This document shows positions 8,027 to 14,202 of a stretch of DNA of 16,162 bases, one piece after another. The translations under genes were made by a program, and so were the position numbers. Location: positions 5,997 to 22,158 of the forward strand of contig DASC01000088.1 of assembly GCA_002503595.1 (NCBI GenBank), read 5' to 3'. The notes under the pieces are model-generated. The model saw only the letters and a list, made by a program, of their open reading frames with translations. It ran no database searches and was not told the origin of the DNA. The stretch is from Candidatus Methanogaster sp. UBA203. Lineage in GTDB: Archaea > Halobacteriota > Methanosarcinia > Methanosarcinales > Methanogasteraceae. Numbering within the stretch: the first letter of the stretch is position 1; every line of letters begins with the position of its first letter.

Positions 8027-8066
8027 AATCGCGTGGGAACGACTGTATGTTGGCAACAATATCTAA
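7992..8066 (+). pseudogene. Possible HEPN-domain toxin stub (24 codons)
   Basis: An ATG inside the end of the MNT gene opens a 24-residue frame, MEVSEITEQQLKIAWERL followed by YVGNNI, then TAA. HEPN partners of MNT genes commonly start by overlapping the end of the MNT frame, and their first helix looks like this. The rest of the domain, including the catalytic RxxxxH helix, is absent from the next 90 bases in any frame. I read it as a truncated HEPN gene, though 24 codons are too few for a firm family call. Confidence 0.35.
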
Positions 8067-8111
8067 ACAACGTCAGCACCCAACGACTTTACAACCACCT
8101 GAACTAGAAAA

Positions 8112-8119
8112 ATTTATTA
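8112..8119 (+). promoter_or_regulatory. Weak candidate TATA box
   Basis: ATTTATTA lies about 38 nt before the ATG at 8154, a spacing that allows a start site near 8141. It is AT-rich in an AT-rich stretch, so similarity could be chance. Confidence 0.25.
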
Positions 8120-8153
8120 GCCCGCAGACTGATGATTATATCGAAGTGAGATT

Positions 8154-8348
8154 ATGGCAAAGAAACCAGAAGATAAGTTGTGCCCATTAAGGGATAAACC
8201 ATGTGTTAGAGAGCAATGTCAATGGTGGGACATAGAGGATAGTGATTGTCTGATATGTGTGAGTTTGTATGCGCTAAATGAAAATGTATATGGGTGTTAT
8301 CAGACACTTCAGGGGATGGCAGCCCCTCGAATGCAGTATGAGGTATGA
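8154..8348 (+). CDS. Small Cys-rich protein, probable metal- or Fe-S-binding
   Basis: This 64-residue protein has six Cys (10, 17, 22, 32, 35, 48), three of them in a CPLRDKPCVREQCQWW segment. Cys-x6-Cys-x4-Cys followed by a tryptophan pair is a pattern I recall from short uncharacterised prokaryotic and phage proteins, where metal or Fe-S binding is assumed. No signal peptide or membrane segment is seen. AGTGAG a few bases upstream of the ATG is a modest ribosome-binding site. It sits between the broken MNT/HEPN pair and another small Cys protein. Function is unknown. Confidence 0.7.
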   Translation: MAKKPEDKLCPLRDKPCVREQCQWWDIEDSDCLICVSLYALNENVYGCYQTLQGMAAPRMQYEV

Positions 8349-8369
8349 CAATTTCGCGATAAACATATA

Positions 8370-8394
8370 AGTGAATGTACCTGATCCATTCACT
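8370..8394. repeat. Perfect 8-bp inverted repeat (hairpin or operator)
   Basis: AGTGAATG (8370-8377) and CATTCACT (8387-8394) are perfectly complementary around a 9-nt spacer, 21 nt after the preceding stop codon. A run of seven A lies just beyond, giving a T-run on the minus strand. It could be an RNA hairpin or a binding site for a dimeric regulator. The intergenic stretch 8349-8525 holds nothing else I can name. Confidence 0.4.
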
Positions 8395-8525
8395 GAATGT
8401 TGTTAAAAAAATCGTGCGACCGCAGTATCGATGGGGGCATTCGTGTAGGATCGTATACAAGCCAAACAGTTGGAAATGCAAATAATATCCTTTTGCGACA
8501 TCCAGTATTTATAAAGGTGAGATAA

Positions 8526-8690
8526 ATGAAGTGTGAAAAGTGCGGGTACGAGATGAGTAGCACACCCGATACTAAGAAACGAATCGATATTGATAGTGGT
8601 GGTGGCAAGCTCAAAGATATCACAATTGGGTGGTGGTGGAGTTGTTCACAGTGTGGATACACTACATACCAAAAGAGATATAGTTGGTGA
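8526..8690 (+). CDS. Small zinc-ribbon-like protein, two CxxC knuckles
   Basis: A 54-residue frame starts MKCEKCGYEM and ends at TGA 8688-8690. It has CxxC at 3-6 and CxxC at 40-43 (CSQCGYTTY), separated by a polar linker with a GGG turn and a WWW stretch (36-38). Two CxxCG knuckles spaced this way form a zinc ribbon. GGTGAG five bases before the ATG is a strong archaeal ribosome-binding site. The stop is six bases before the GTG start of the chimeric gene, so they may be co-transcribed. Nucleic-acid or protein binding is typical of such ribbons, but the target is unknown. Confidence 0.7.
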   Translation: MKCEKCGYEMSSTPDTKKRIDIDSGGGKLKDITIGWWWSCSQCGYTTYQKRYSW

Positions 8691-8696
8691 TGGACT

Positions 8697-8963
8697 GTGA
8701 ACATTGACTCCCATTACGATGTCGCAATCGTCGGCGCGGGACCATGCGGCGCAACCGCGGCAAGGTACGCAGCAGAAAGCGCCAGTGTGCTCGTAATCGA
8801 GGAGAAGAAGGTGATCGGTGTTCCTGTGCAGTGCGCAGGATTTCTCCCGAAGTACGGTGAACTTGCGAAACTGATGCCGGACTCTGATCTTCCCGACACC
8901 TTCTGCTACCCGGATAGTTGCGTCTACAGAGAGGCGAAGTACCAACGGTTCATCGCACCGACC
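8697..8963 (+). repeat. Direct repeat, copy 1 (5' end of geranylgeranyl reductase gene)
   Basis: These 267 bases align without gaps to 10643-10909. By hand count 34 bases differ, about 87% identity. The similarity ends abruptly after GCACCGACC at the junction of the chimera. Confidence 0.9.
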
Positions 8964-9233
8964 ATCGAATCCGGCGACAATGTGTGGTCGATCGAGGTGC
9001 GCCTCACAGGCAACGAGGTCGGAACGCATGAGATCGAAAGCGAGGTGTATTACCAGTTCAGGGGCAGCCCAAAGTCCCCGACACGATATGATATGCTCAC
9101 CCTGATCGTTGAGCAGGATACTCGTCCCACGGATTCTGAATCCGAAGCGCGGGAGATCGTGGTGCCGGGCTTTGGGGCGATGGTTGCGATCATCGGACTG
9201 CTGGCGGCATATCTGAGGAGGATACGAATATGA
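8697..9233 (+). CDS. Chimera: geranylgeranyl reductase N-terminus fused to a PGF-CTERM-like surface-protein tail
   Basis: The 178 residues are of two origins. Residues 1-89 match the first 89 residues of the complete reductase at 10643 at 78 positions, including the FAD motif (GAGPCG, with Cys replacing the usual Ser) and PVQCAGFLP. After T89 the similarity stops. Residues 90-150 look like a beta-rich extracellular domain end, and 157-178 form a PGF motif, a hydrophobic stretch GAMVAIIGLLAAYL and a basic RRIRI tail, as in PGF-CTERM archaeosortase substrates. The protein has no signal peptide, substrate domain or second FAD segment, so it cannot be a working reductase and is unlikely to be exported. 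The start is GTG, with GGTGAT six bases upstream. The stop overlaps the ATPase by ATGA. It is probably a rearrangement product and may be non-functional. Confidence 0.8.
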   Translation: MNIDSHYDVAIVGAGPCGATAARYAAESASVLVIEEKKVIGVPVQCAGFLPKYGELAKLMPDSDLPDTFCYPDSCVYREAKYQRFIAPTIESGDNVWSIEVRLTGNEVGTHEIESEVYYQFRGSPKSPTRYDMLTLIVEQDTRPTDSESEAREIVVPGFGAMVAIIGLLAAYLRRIRI

Positions 9234-10294
9234 GAAGAATCGAATTTCACAATAGGGTTAGGGAACTCAAAGAGATCACGAAGATACTGGACGTGGAACC
9301 GTCCTTGATCACCTTCGTCTATGGACCGATAAACTCCGGAAAAACCACACTGGTCAGCCATCTGATCGAAGGACTGCCTGAAGAATACGTGGTATTCTAT
9401 ATTAACTTGAGAGGGAGATTTATTTCGGATTACAGGGATTTTATCAAGGTTTTATTCAAAAGTGAGAAGGAAAAAAGTTATAAGGAAGTTCTGAAAACAA
9501 TCTCGGAAATATCAGCAGAGACGTTGAAATTCAGCGGAATCCCGGTTGCTGAAAGCGTTATGAATGCGCTTTTCAAGGAAAAATCTTACGAAGATGTATT
9601 TGAATTTCTTGAGGAGTACTTCACAACAATTGCTAAAAATAAGAGACCTGTGCTTATCATCGATGAATTGCAGGTGGTCGGAGATCTGAAGATCGATGGG
9701 TTGCTGATGTACAAATTATTCAACTTTTTTATACGTTTGACAAAGGAGTTGCATCTCTGCCACATCTTCGCGGTTTCGTCTGATTCACTCTTCATCGAGA
9801 ACGTTTACAGCGAGGCGATGCTCGGCGGGAGGTGCAGGTATCTGCTGGTGGATGATTTTGATCATGAGACTGCAGCCGCGCTTCTGGAGGGGCATGGTTT
9901 TACCGATGATGAGACCGCGGTTGCATGGGAATACTGCGGCGGAAAGCCTGTGTGTTTGGTGGAGATGATCTATGCGGATAACAGGGAACAGATTGCAAAG
10001 GATATGCTGAGGATACGAGTAACCCAGCTCAAGGATTTACTCGACTATCTGGATTATACCAAGCCGAGAATAACGATTGGGGAAGATGAATACACGGTTG
10101 AAAAAGAAGACGTTATAAGCATCATCAGCAGGTTTGCAGATGTGGAATGTATCAATGATGAAGGATTGAACAGGCCGGCAAAGTATTTTTTAATTAAGGA
10201 TAATATATTGTTCCTTGATCCGGCACAGGGAACCATAAAGCCACAGTCACGTCTGAATCTGCTTGCGTTGCATGAGGTGATGAAAGATGCATAA
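9230..10294 (+). CDS. Archaeal-type STAND/AAA ATPase
   Basis: The 354-residue P-loop ATPase starts with the family-typical MRRIEFHNRVRELKEI segment. It has Walker A GPINSGKT (32-39), Walker B VLIIDE (141-146), a sensor-1-like AVSSDS (181-186) and a GGRCR turn (199-203) in the arginine-finger region. The C-terminal third (about 210-354) resembles a helical lid plus a winged-helix-like or substrate-binding segment. It fits the archaeal ATPase (Arch_ATPase/MJ-type) family, abundant in euryarchaeal accessory regions and of mostly unknown role. Proposed roles include mobile-element, defence or toxin-linked functions. It overlaps the chimeric gene by ATGA at its start and the VapB-like gene by 8 nt at its end, so they look like one transcript. 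It lies between the two copies of the reductase 5' repeat. Its bases are more AT-rich than those of the flanking biosynthetic genes. Confidence 0.85.
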   Translation: MRRIEFHNRVRELKEITKILDVEPSLITFVYGPINSGKTTLVSHLIEGLPEEYVVFYINLRGRFISDYRDFIKVLFKSEKEKSYKEVLKTISEISAETLKFSGIPVAESVMNALFKEKSYEDVFEFLEEYFTTIAKNKRPVLIIDELQVVGDLKIDGLLMYKLFNFFIRLTKELHLCHIFAVSSDSLFIENVYSEAMLGGRCRYLLVDDFDHETAAALLEGHGFTDDETAVAWEYCGGKPVCLVEMIYADNREQIAKDMLRIRVTQLKDLLDYLDYTKPRITIGEDEYTVEKEDVISIISRFADVECINDEGLNRPAKYFLIKDNILFLDPAQGTIKPQSRLNLLALHEVMKDA

Positions 10295-10409
10295 AATAGA
10301 ATTTGTGCCCGTAAAATCACTGGAATCCATGTTTGGTGCATTTCCTGATCTCAATATTGAACGGATTCGACACGAGCATGAGGATGAGATTAACAATGAA
10401 CGCTTCTAA
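10287..10409 (+). CDS. VapB-like antitoxin (short, 40 aa)
   Basis: The ATG at 10287 lies in the last codons of the ATPase gene. The 40-residue product, starting MHKIEFVPVKSLESMFGAFP and rich in Glu and Arg at the end, resembles the short antitoxins paired with archaeal PIN toxins (VPVxSLExMFG followed by a charged tail). It overlaps the PIN gene by 14 nt, typical of antitoxin-toxin operons. VapB binds VapC, blocks its RNase activity and often represses the operon. No DNA-binding domain can be recognised at this length. Confidence 0.55.
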   Translation: MHKIEFVPVKSLESMFGAFPDLNIERIRHEHEDEINNERF

Positions 10410-10614
10410 TATCTTTGTTGATAGTTTTGCCTGGCTTGAAATACTTAACGGATCAGATAGGGGAAAGATTGCGCTGGCAGGAGCTCGGATTCGATTGGAT
10501 CATAAGATGGGCGCGGTGGACTCGCTGATTCTTGCAACCGCAATACTTCACGATCCAAAGGTTCTGACCGGGGATCAGCACTTCGAGGGGATGGCTGAGG
10601 CGGTGATGATATGA
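10396..10614 (+). CDS. VapC-like PIN-domain toxin with an internal deletion
   Basis: The 72-residue product has both ends of a PIN domain. The N-terminus is NIFVDSFAWLE with the first catalytic Asp (D9). The C-terminal half is MGAVDSLILATA (D42) and VLTGDQHFEG (D60). PIN toxins are usually about 120-140 residues. Here GSDRGKIALAG runs straight into ARIRLDHKMGAVDS, so about 50-60 residues are missing from the middle, including the strand/helix that carries the conserved catalytic Glu. The frame is kept, so the deletion is a multiple of three. An intact PIN cleaves RNA; this one is probably inactive. The ATG at 10396 is preferred to the one at 10333 because the family match starts at MNASNIFVDS. 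It may survive as a decoy or scaffold, or simply be decaying. Confidence 0.65.
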   Translation: MNASNIFVDSFAWLEILNGSDRGKIALAGARIRLDHKMGAVDSLILATAILHDPKVLTGDQHFEGMAEAVMI

Positions 10615-10642
10615 CCGGTGATGGTGCTCGAGGTGATGAAAA

Positions 10643-10909
10643 ATGAACCTTGACCCCCACTACGACGTCGCAATCATCGGCGCAGGACCCTCTGGCGCAA
10701 CCGCTGCAAGGTACGCCGCAGAAGACGCAAGCGTGCTCGTAATCGAGAAGAAGAAAGTGATCGGCGTTCCTGTGCAGTGCGCAGGATTCCTCCCGAAGTA
10801 CGACGAACTTGCGGAACTGATGCCTGATTCCGATCTTCCTGACACCTTCCGCTACCCGGATAGTTGCGTGTATGCAGAGACGAAGTACCAGCGGTTCATC
10901 GCACCGACC
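10643..10909 (+). repeat. Direct repeat, copy 2 (5' end of the intact geranylgeranyl reductase)
   Basis: Partner of 8697-8963. The two copies differ mostly at third codon positions: 18 silent against 11 amino-acid-changing codons by hand count. The intervening 1679 bp carry the chimera tail, the ATPase and the VapBC-like genes. Confidence 0.9.
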
Positions 10910-11830
10910 GGTGACTCCAAGCAGTTCGATGTCGATGCCAATGTGCTCGACCGGAAGCGATTCGACCTCTACCTTGCAGAGAAAGCAGTCGAAGCAGGCG
11001 CAGACCTCTGCATCGGAACGAGAGCATCCGCAATCGACGGTATGTCGATTGAGATTTCAGGGATGTGGGGCAGCCGCACGATCCGGGCAGATGTGATCAT
11101 CGGTGCGGACGGTCCGAGCTCGCTTGTGGCAAGGTCTGCCGGGCTTTCCACAATCGAGGACGATCCGATGGGCGTCGCTCATGCGGTGGCGTACGACATG
11201 ACCGGAGTTACGATCGACGAAGACGCTGTCGAGATGTACTTTGGCAGAAACTTTGTGCCGGGCGGGTATGCATGGATCATCCCGCACGGGGACTGCTCTG
11301 CGAATGTCGGGATGGGTATTCGGAGTGCGATGTGCGAGCCGGGTGTGACGTTTAGGGACTATCTGCACCGGTTCATCAACGAGCATCCGATCGCATCCGG
11401 GAAACTGAAAGGAGGCGAGGTCACGTCCTTTATTGCGGGCATCGTTCCGGTCGGCGGCGCACGCCAGAAGACGTGTGCAGGAAACGTCATGATCGCGGGC
11501 GATGCCGCGGGGCACCTGATCGCAACCAACGGCGGCGGGATACCGACTGCGATGGTCGCAGGAAAGATCGCTGGCGAGACAGCAGCGGACGCTGTGAACG
11601 GTAGATGTGCAGTCGAGGATTACGAATCGAGATGGAAGAGCGAGATCGGGATGCAGATCGGGACCTCGGTCTATGTGCGGAAGCTGATGGACGGGATGAT
11701 GCGGTCTGATCCGATGATGACCGCGGTCATGAACATGATATCGCCTGCGCACATGAAAGCGATCCAGCGCGGGCAGCTCCCTGATGCTGTGAAGAGGCTG
11801 CTTAAGGGGATGCAGAAGAGGATTGGGTGA
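10643..11830 (+). CDS. Geranylgeranyl reductase family FAD enzyme (probable digeranylgeranylglycerophospholipid reductase)
   Basis: The 395-residue flavoprotein of the geranylgeranyl reductase family saturates the isoprenoid chains of archaeal membrane lipids. The N-terminal FAD Rossmann motif is GAGPSGATAA (13-22), with the family PVQCAGFLP (43-51) holding the conserved Cys C46. ADGPSS (155-160) marks the middle FAD segment, GGYAWIIPHGD (207-217) is the substrate-region YxWxxP motif, and GDAAGHLIATNGGGI (286-300) closes the flavin site. The length is usual for archaeal members. GAGGTGA lies six bases before the ATG. The first 267 bp are duplicated at 8697-8963. It follows the damaged PIN gene by 28 nt and may be read from the same transcript or its own promoter. 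A menaquinone- or other isoprenoid-directed member cannot be excluded. Confidence 0.93.
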   Translation: MNLDPHYDVAIIGAGPSGATAARYAAEDASVLVIEKKKVIGVPVQCAGFLPKYDELAELMPDSDLPDTFRYPDSCVYAETKYQRFIAPTGDSKQFDVDANVLDRKRFDLYLAEKAVEAGADLCIGTRASAIDGMSIEISGMWGSRTIRADVIIGADGPSSLVARSAGLSTIEDDPMGVAHAVAYDMTGVTIDEDAVEMYFGRNFVPGGYAWIIPHGDCSANVGMGIRSAMCEPGVTFRDYLHRFINEHPIASGKLKGGEVTSFIAGIVPVGGARQKTCAGNVMIAGDAAGHLIATNGGGIPTAMVAGKIAGETAADAVNGRCAVEDYESRWKSEIGMQIGTSVYVRKLMDGMMRSDPMMTAVMNMISPAHMKAIQRGQLPDAVKRLLKGMQKRIG

Positions 11831-11852
11831 ACCCCGTGTTGGCAAGAAAAAT

Positions 11853-11922
11853 AACCGCAGAGAACGCGGAGGGCGCAGAGCTTTTTTTATCGGTCTCCGC
11901 GGTCTCCGCGTCCTCTGCGGTT
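11853..11922. repeat. 28-bp imperfect hairpin repeat of the CGCAGAG family
   Basis: The left arm at 11853-11880 (AACCGCAGAGAACGCGGAGG then GCGCAGAG) pairs with the right arm at 11895-11922 at 24 of 28 positions, around a 14-nt loop with seven T. It lies between the reductase stop and ilvB. A degenerate copy is at 5774-5838, and another appears to be cut by the window start. Similar repeats occur in unrelated prokaryotes, from memory. It could act as a terminator-like RNA hairpin for the upstream transcript, but no T-tract follows it. Confidence 0.7.
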
Positions 11923-11961
11923 AAATTCCCGGTTTATGAGACACTGTCCGAAAACCGTATA

Positions 11962-11969
11962 CTTTATTT
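11962..11969 (+). promoter_or_regulatory. Candidate TATA box for ilvB
   Basis: CTTTATTT sits about 48 nt before the GTG start at 12014. With a usual TATA-to-start distance of about 25 nt, the 5' leader would be about 23 nt and would include the GAGGAGG ribosome-binding site. Confidence 0.4.
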
Positions 11970-11998
11970 CATCTCACTATCGAATAGTATCCCATCAA

Positions 11999-12005
11999 GA
12001 GGAGG
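11999..12005 (+). promoter_or_regulatory. Strong ribosome-binding site fixing the ilvB GTG start
   Basis: GAGGAGG lies eight bases before GTG 12014. The frame is open back to an ATG at 11936, but the extra 26 residues read through the TATA-like stretch and the ribosome-binding site and look unlike any AHAS N-terminus. Confidence 0.75.
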
Positions 12006-12013
12006 AAACAACC

Positions 12014-13705
12014 GTGACCGATACACCCATCTCCGGCGCAAAAGCATTGATTAACTGCCTCAAAAGCGAAGGGGTCGACACGATCTTCGGATATCCCGGA
12101 GGTGTGCTGCTTCCACTGTACGACGAACTGTACGACTCGGATATCAACCACATCCTTGTGCGGCATGAGCAGGCGGGAGCACATGCAGCAGACGGATATG
12201 CGCGTGCAACCGGGAAGGTCGGGGTGTGCCTGGCAACGTCAGGCCCGGGCGCAACCAATCTCGTCACAGGCATCGCAAACGCTTACATGGACTCGGTACC
12301 GGTCGTTGCGATAACAGGACAGGTTCCAACTCCCATGATCGGAAACGATGCATTCCAGGAGGCTGACATCACAGGGATCACGCTTCCTATCACTAAACAC
12401 AATTATCTGGTGAGAGACGTAGAAGATCTTCCATGGATCGTTAAAGAAGCGTTTTATATAGCGTCCACTGGAAGACCGGGTCCGGTTCTGATCGATCTGC
12501 CAAAGGACATCACGACCGATGAATTCGAGTTCATATATCCGGGAAGGACGTACCTGCGCGGTTACCATCCGGATGTCGGCATCGACGAGGACGCGGTGAA
12601 ACGTGCTGCATCGATGATCCTTGATTCCGAGTGCCCGGTCATCTATGCAGGTGGCGGCGTCATCATCTCGGATTCGTCGTCAGAGCTTCTCAAACTTGCA
12701 GAAACGATCCAGGCGCCTGTGACAACGACTCTGCTTGGAATAGGTGCCTTTCCACAGTCCAATCCGCTGTCGCTTCGAATGCTTGGCATGCACGGCACTA
12801 AATATGCCAATTACGCAGTGCAGGAGTCCGATCTACTGATCGCTATCGGCGCACGGTTCGATGACCGGGTTACTGGAAAGGTCGATGCGTTCGCGCCACA
12901 TGCAAAGGTCATCCACATCGATATCGATCCGGCTGAGATCGGGAAGAACGTGAGGGTCGATCTACCGGTCATCGGGGATGCTAAAAAGATTCTACAGTCG
13001 CTAAACTCCAACCTGCAGAAGATGCAAAGCCGATCCGGGGCATGGCTCGGGAAGATCGATGCATGGAAGAAGAAGCACCCGCTGAGCTACGTTCAGAGCG
13101 ACGAGGTGATCAAGCCGCAGTATGTGGTTCAGGAGATACACAGGGCATGTCCTGATGCGATCATCGTTACCGAGGTCGGGCAGAACCAGATGTGGGCAGC
13201 CCAGTACTTCCAGTTCGAAAACCCCCGGACCTTCATCACGTCAGGAGGACTTGGCACCATGGGCTATGGATTCCCTGCAGCAATAGGCGCAAAGGTCGGG
13301 TGCCCTGACAGGACCGTCATCGATATCGCTGGCGACGGCTCATTCCAGATGACCTCGCAGGAACTTGCGACCGTCTCCAAAAGCGACATCAAGGTGATCG
13401 TTGCAATACTTAACAACAGCTATCTCGGGATGGTGCGGCAGTGGCAGGAACTCTTCTTTGATGAGAGATACTCGTACACGGATATCTCGCAGAGCGTCGA
13501 TTTCGTGAAACTGGCAGAGGCATACAATCTTGTCGGAATCCGCGCAGAAAAGCCATCAGAGGTGCCGTCCGCAATATCAGAGGCATTGTCGGCAGACCGG
13601 ACCGTTGTTATCGATTTCGTGGTCGATCCGATGGAGAACGTGTTCCCGATGGTTCCGGCTGGCGCTGCGATCAATGAGATCCTCGAACAGGGGGCGGTTG
13701 CATGA
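12014..13705 (+). CDS. ilvB: Acetohydroxyacid synthase large (catalytic) subunit
   Basis: Condenses two pyruvate, or pyruvate and 2-ketobutyrate, to acetolactate or acetohydroxybutyrate, the first step of valine, leucine and isoleucine synthesis. The 563-residue protein has the three thiamine-diphosphate enzyme domains. In the N-terminal domain are FGYPGG (25-30) and RHEQAGAHAADG with catalytic Glu E52, plus SGPGATN (76-82). The central domain carries the FAD-site features around 250-300. The C-terminal domain has the TPP/Mg motif GDGSFQMT (440-447) ending in NN (467-468). The GTG start is set by a strong GAGGAGG eight bases upstream. The stop overlaps ilvN by ATGA. The product length is normal, and the small regulatory subunit is next door, as usual. 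Confidence 0.96.
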   Translation: MTDTPISGAKALINCLKSEGVDTIFGYPGGVLLPLYDELYDSDINHILVRHEQAGAHAADGYARATGKVGVCLATSGPGATNLVTGIANAYMDSVPVVAITGQVPTPMIGNDAFQEADITGITLPITKHNYLVRDVEDLPWIVKEAFYIASTGRPGPVLIDLPKDITTDEFEFIYPGRTYLRGYHPDVGIDEDAVKRAASMILDSECPVIYAGGGVIISDSSSELLKLAETIQAPVTTTLLGIGAFPQSNPLSLRMLGMHGTKYANYAVQESDLLIAIGARFDDRVTGKVDAFAPHAKVIHIDIDPAEIGKNVRVDLPVIGDAKKILQSLNSNLQKMQSRSGAWLGKIDAWKKKHPLSYVQSDEVIKPQYVVQEIHRACPDAIIVTEVGQNQMWAAQYFQFENPRTFITSGGLGTMGYGFPAAIGAKVGCPDRTVIDIAGDGSFQMTSQELATVSKSDIKVIVAILNNSYLGMVRQWQELFFDERYSYTDISQSVDFVKLAEAYNLVGIRAEKPSEVPSAISEALSADRTVVIDFVVDPMENVFPMVPAGAAINEILEQGAVA

Positions 13706-14202
13706 GGCATACGCTTGCGGTGCTTGTTGAGAACAAGCCAGGCGTGCTTGCGCGTGTTTCAGGACTCTTCAGCAGACGCGGGTACAACATCGAGAGTCTC
13801 GCTGTCGGCATGACCGAGAATCCTGAGATATCGCGGATGACGATCGTTGTGGAAGGCGATGACCGGGTGCTTGCACAGGTGACGAGCCAGCTTTCCAAAC
13901 TGATCGACGTGATCTCGATATCCGATCTCCCGCCATCCGAATCGGTTGACAGGGGACTTGCGCTCCTTAAGGTTGCCGCCGATACGGACACAAGAGCTGA
14001 GATCATGCAGATCGCAAGCATATTCCGTGCAAAGATCATAGATATCGGTGCAGAAACACTGGTGATCGAGGTCACAGGCGATAAAGGCAAGATCGGGGCG
14101 ATTGAGAATATGCTTGGTAGATTCGGGATTAAAGAAGTCGTGAGAACCGGAAGAGTGGCATTGCACAGGGGAACAAAAACAGTTGGAGGAGAATACAGAT
14201 GA
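13702..14202 (+). CDS. ilvN: Acetohydroxyacid synthase small (regulatory) subunit
   Basis: The 166 residues hold an N-terminal ACT domain (about 4-75: HTLAVLVENKPGVLARVSGL then RRGYNIESLAVG) followed by a second ferredoxin-like domain (about 80-158). IlvN/IlvH binds valine at the ACT-domain interface, confers feedback inhibition and stimulates the catalytic subunit. The NKPGVLARVSGLF signature and total length match full-size bacterial and archaeal IlvH-type subunits rather than the short 80-90-residue IlvN. It is coupled to ilvB upstream and to the next gene downstream by 4-nt ATGA overlaps. Some annotation schemes would call it ilvH. Confidence 0.95.
   Translation: MRHTLAVLVENKPGVLARVSGLFSRRGYNIESLAVGMTENPEISRMTIVVEGDDRVLAQVTSQLSKLIDVISISDLPPSESVDRGLALLKVAADTDTRAEIMQIASIFRAKIIDIGAETLVIEVTGDKGKIGAIENMLGRFGIKEVVRTGRVALHRGTKTVGGEYR

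Noticed and set aside
8506..8515. TATTTATAAA as a promoter for the zinc-ribbon gene.
   Set aside because: It lies only about 11-20 nt before the ATG, so a start site at usual spacing would fall inside the gene.
8666..8696. Similarity of the bases just before the two reductase copies (GATAT, then GGTGATGG) suggesting a longer duplication.
   Set aside because: About 13 of 17 bases match, mostly ribosome-binding-site sequence, and the copies then differ in spacing. The repeat is better started at the start codon.
10333..10395. An upstream ATG that would lengthen the PIN-like protein by 21 residues.
   Set aside because: The added residues are the VapB gene read in another frame, and PIN similarity begins at the ATG at 10396.
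11936..12013. Longer ilvB frame starting with ATG at 11936.
   Set aside because: It would read through the TATA-like box and the GAGGAGG site. The GTG at 12014 fits the family start and the ribosome-binding site.
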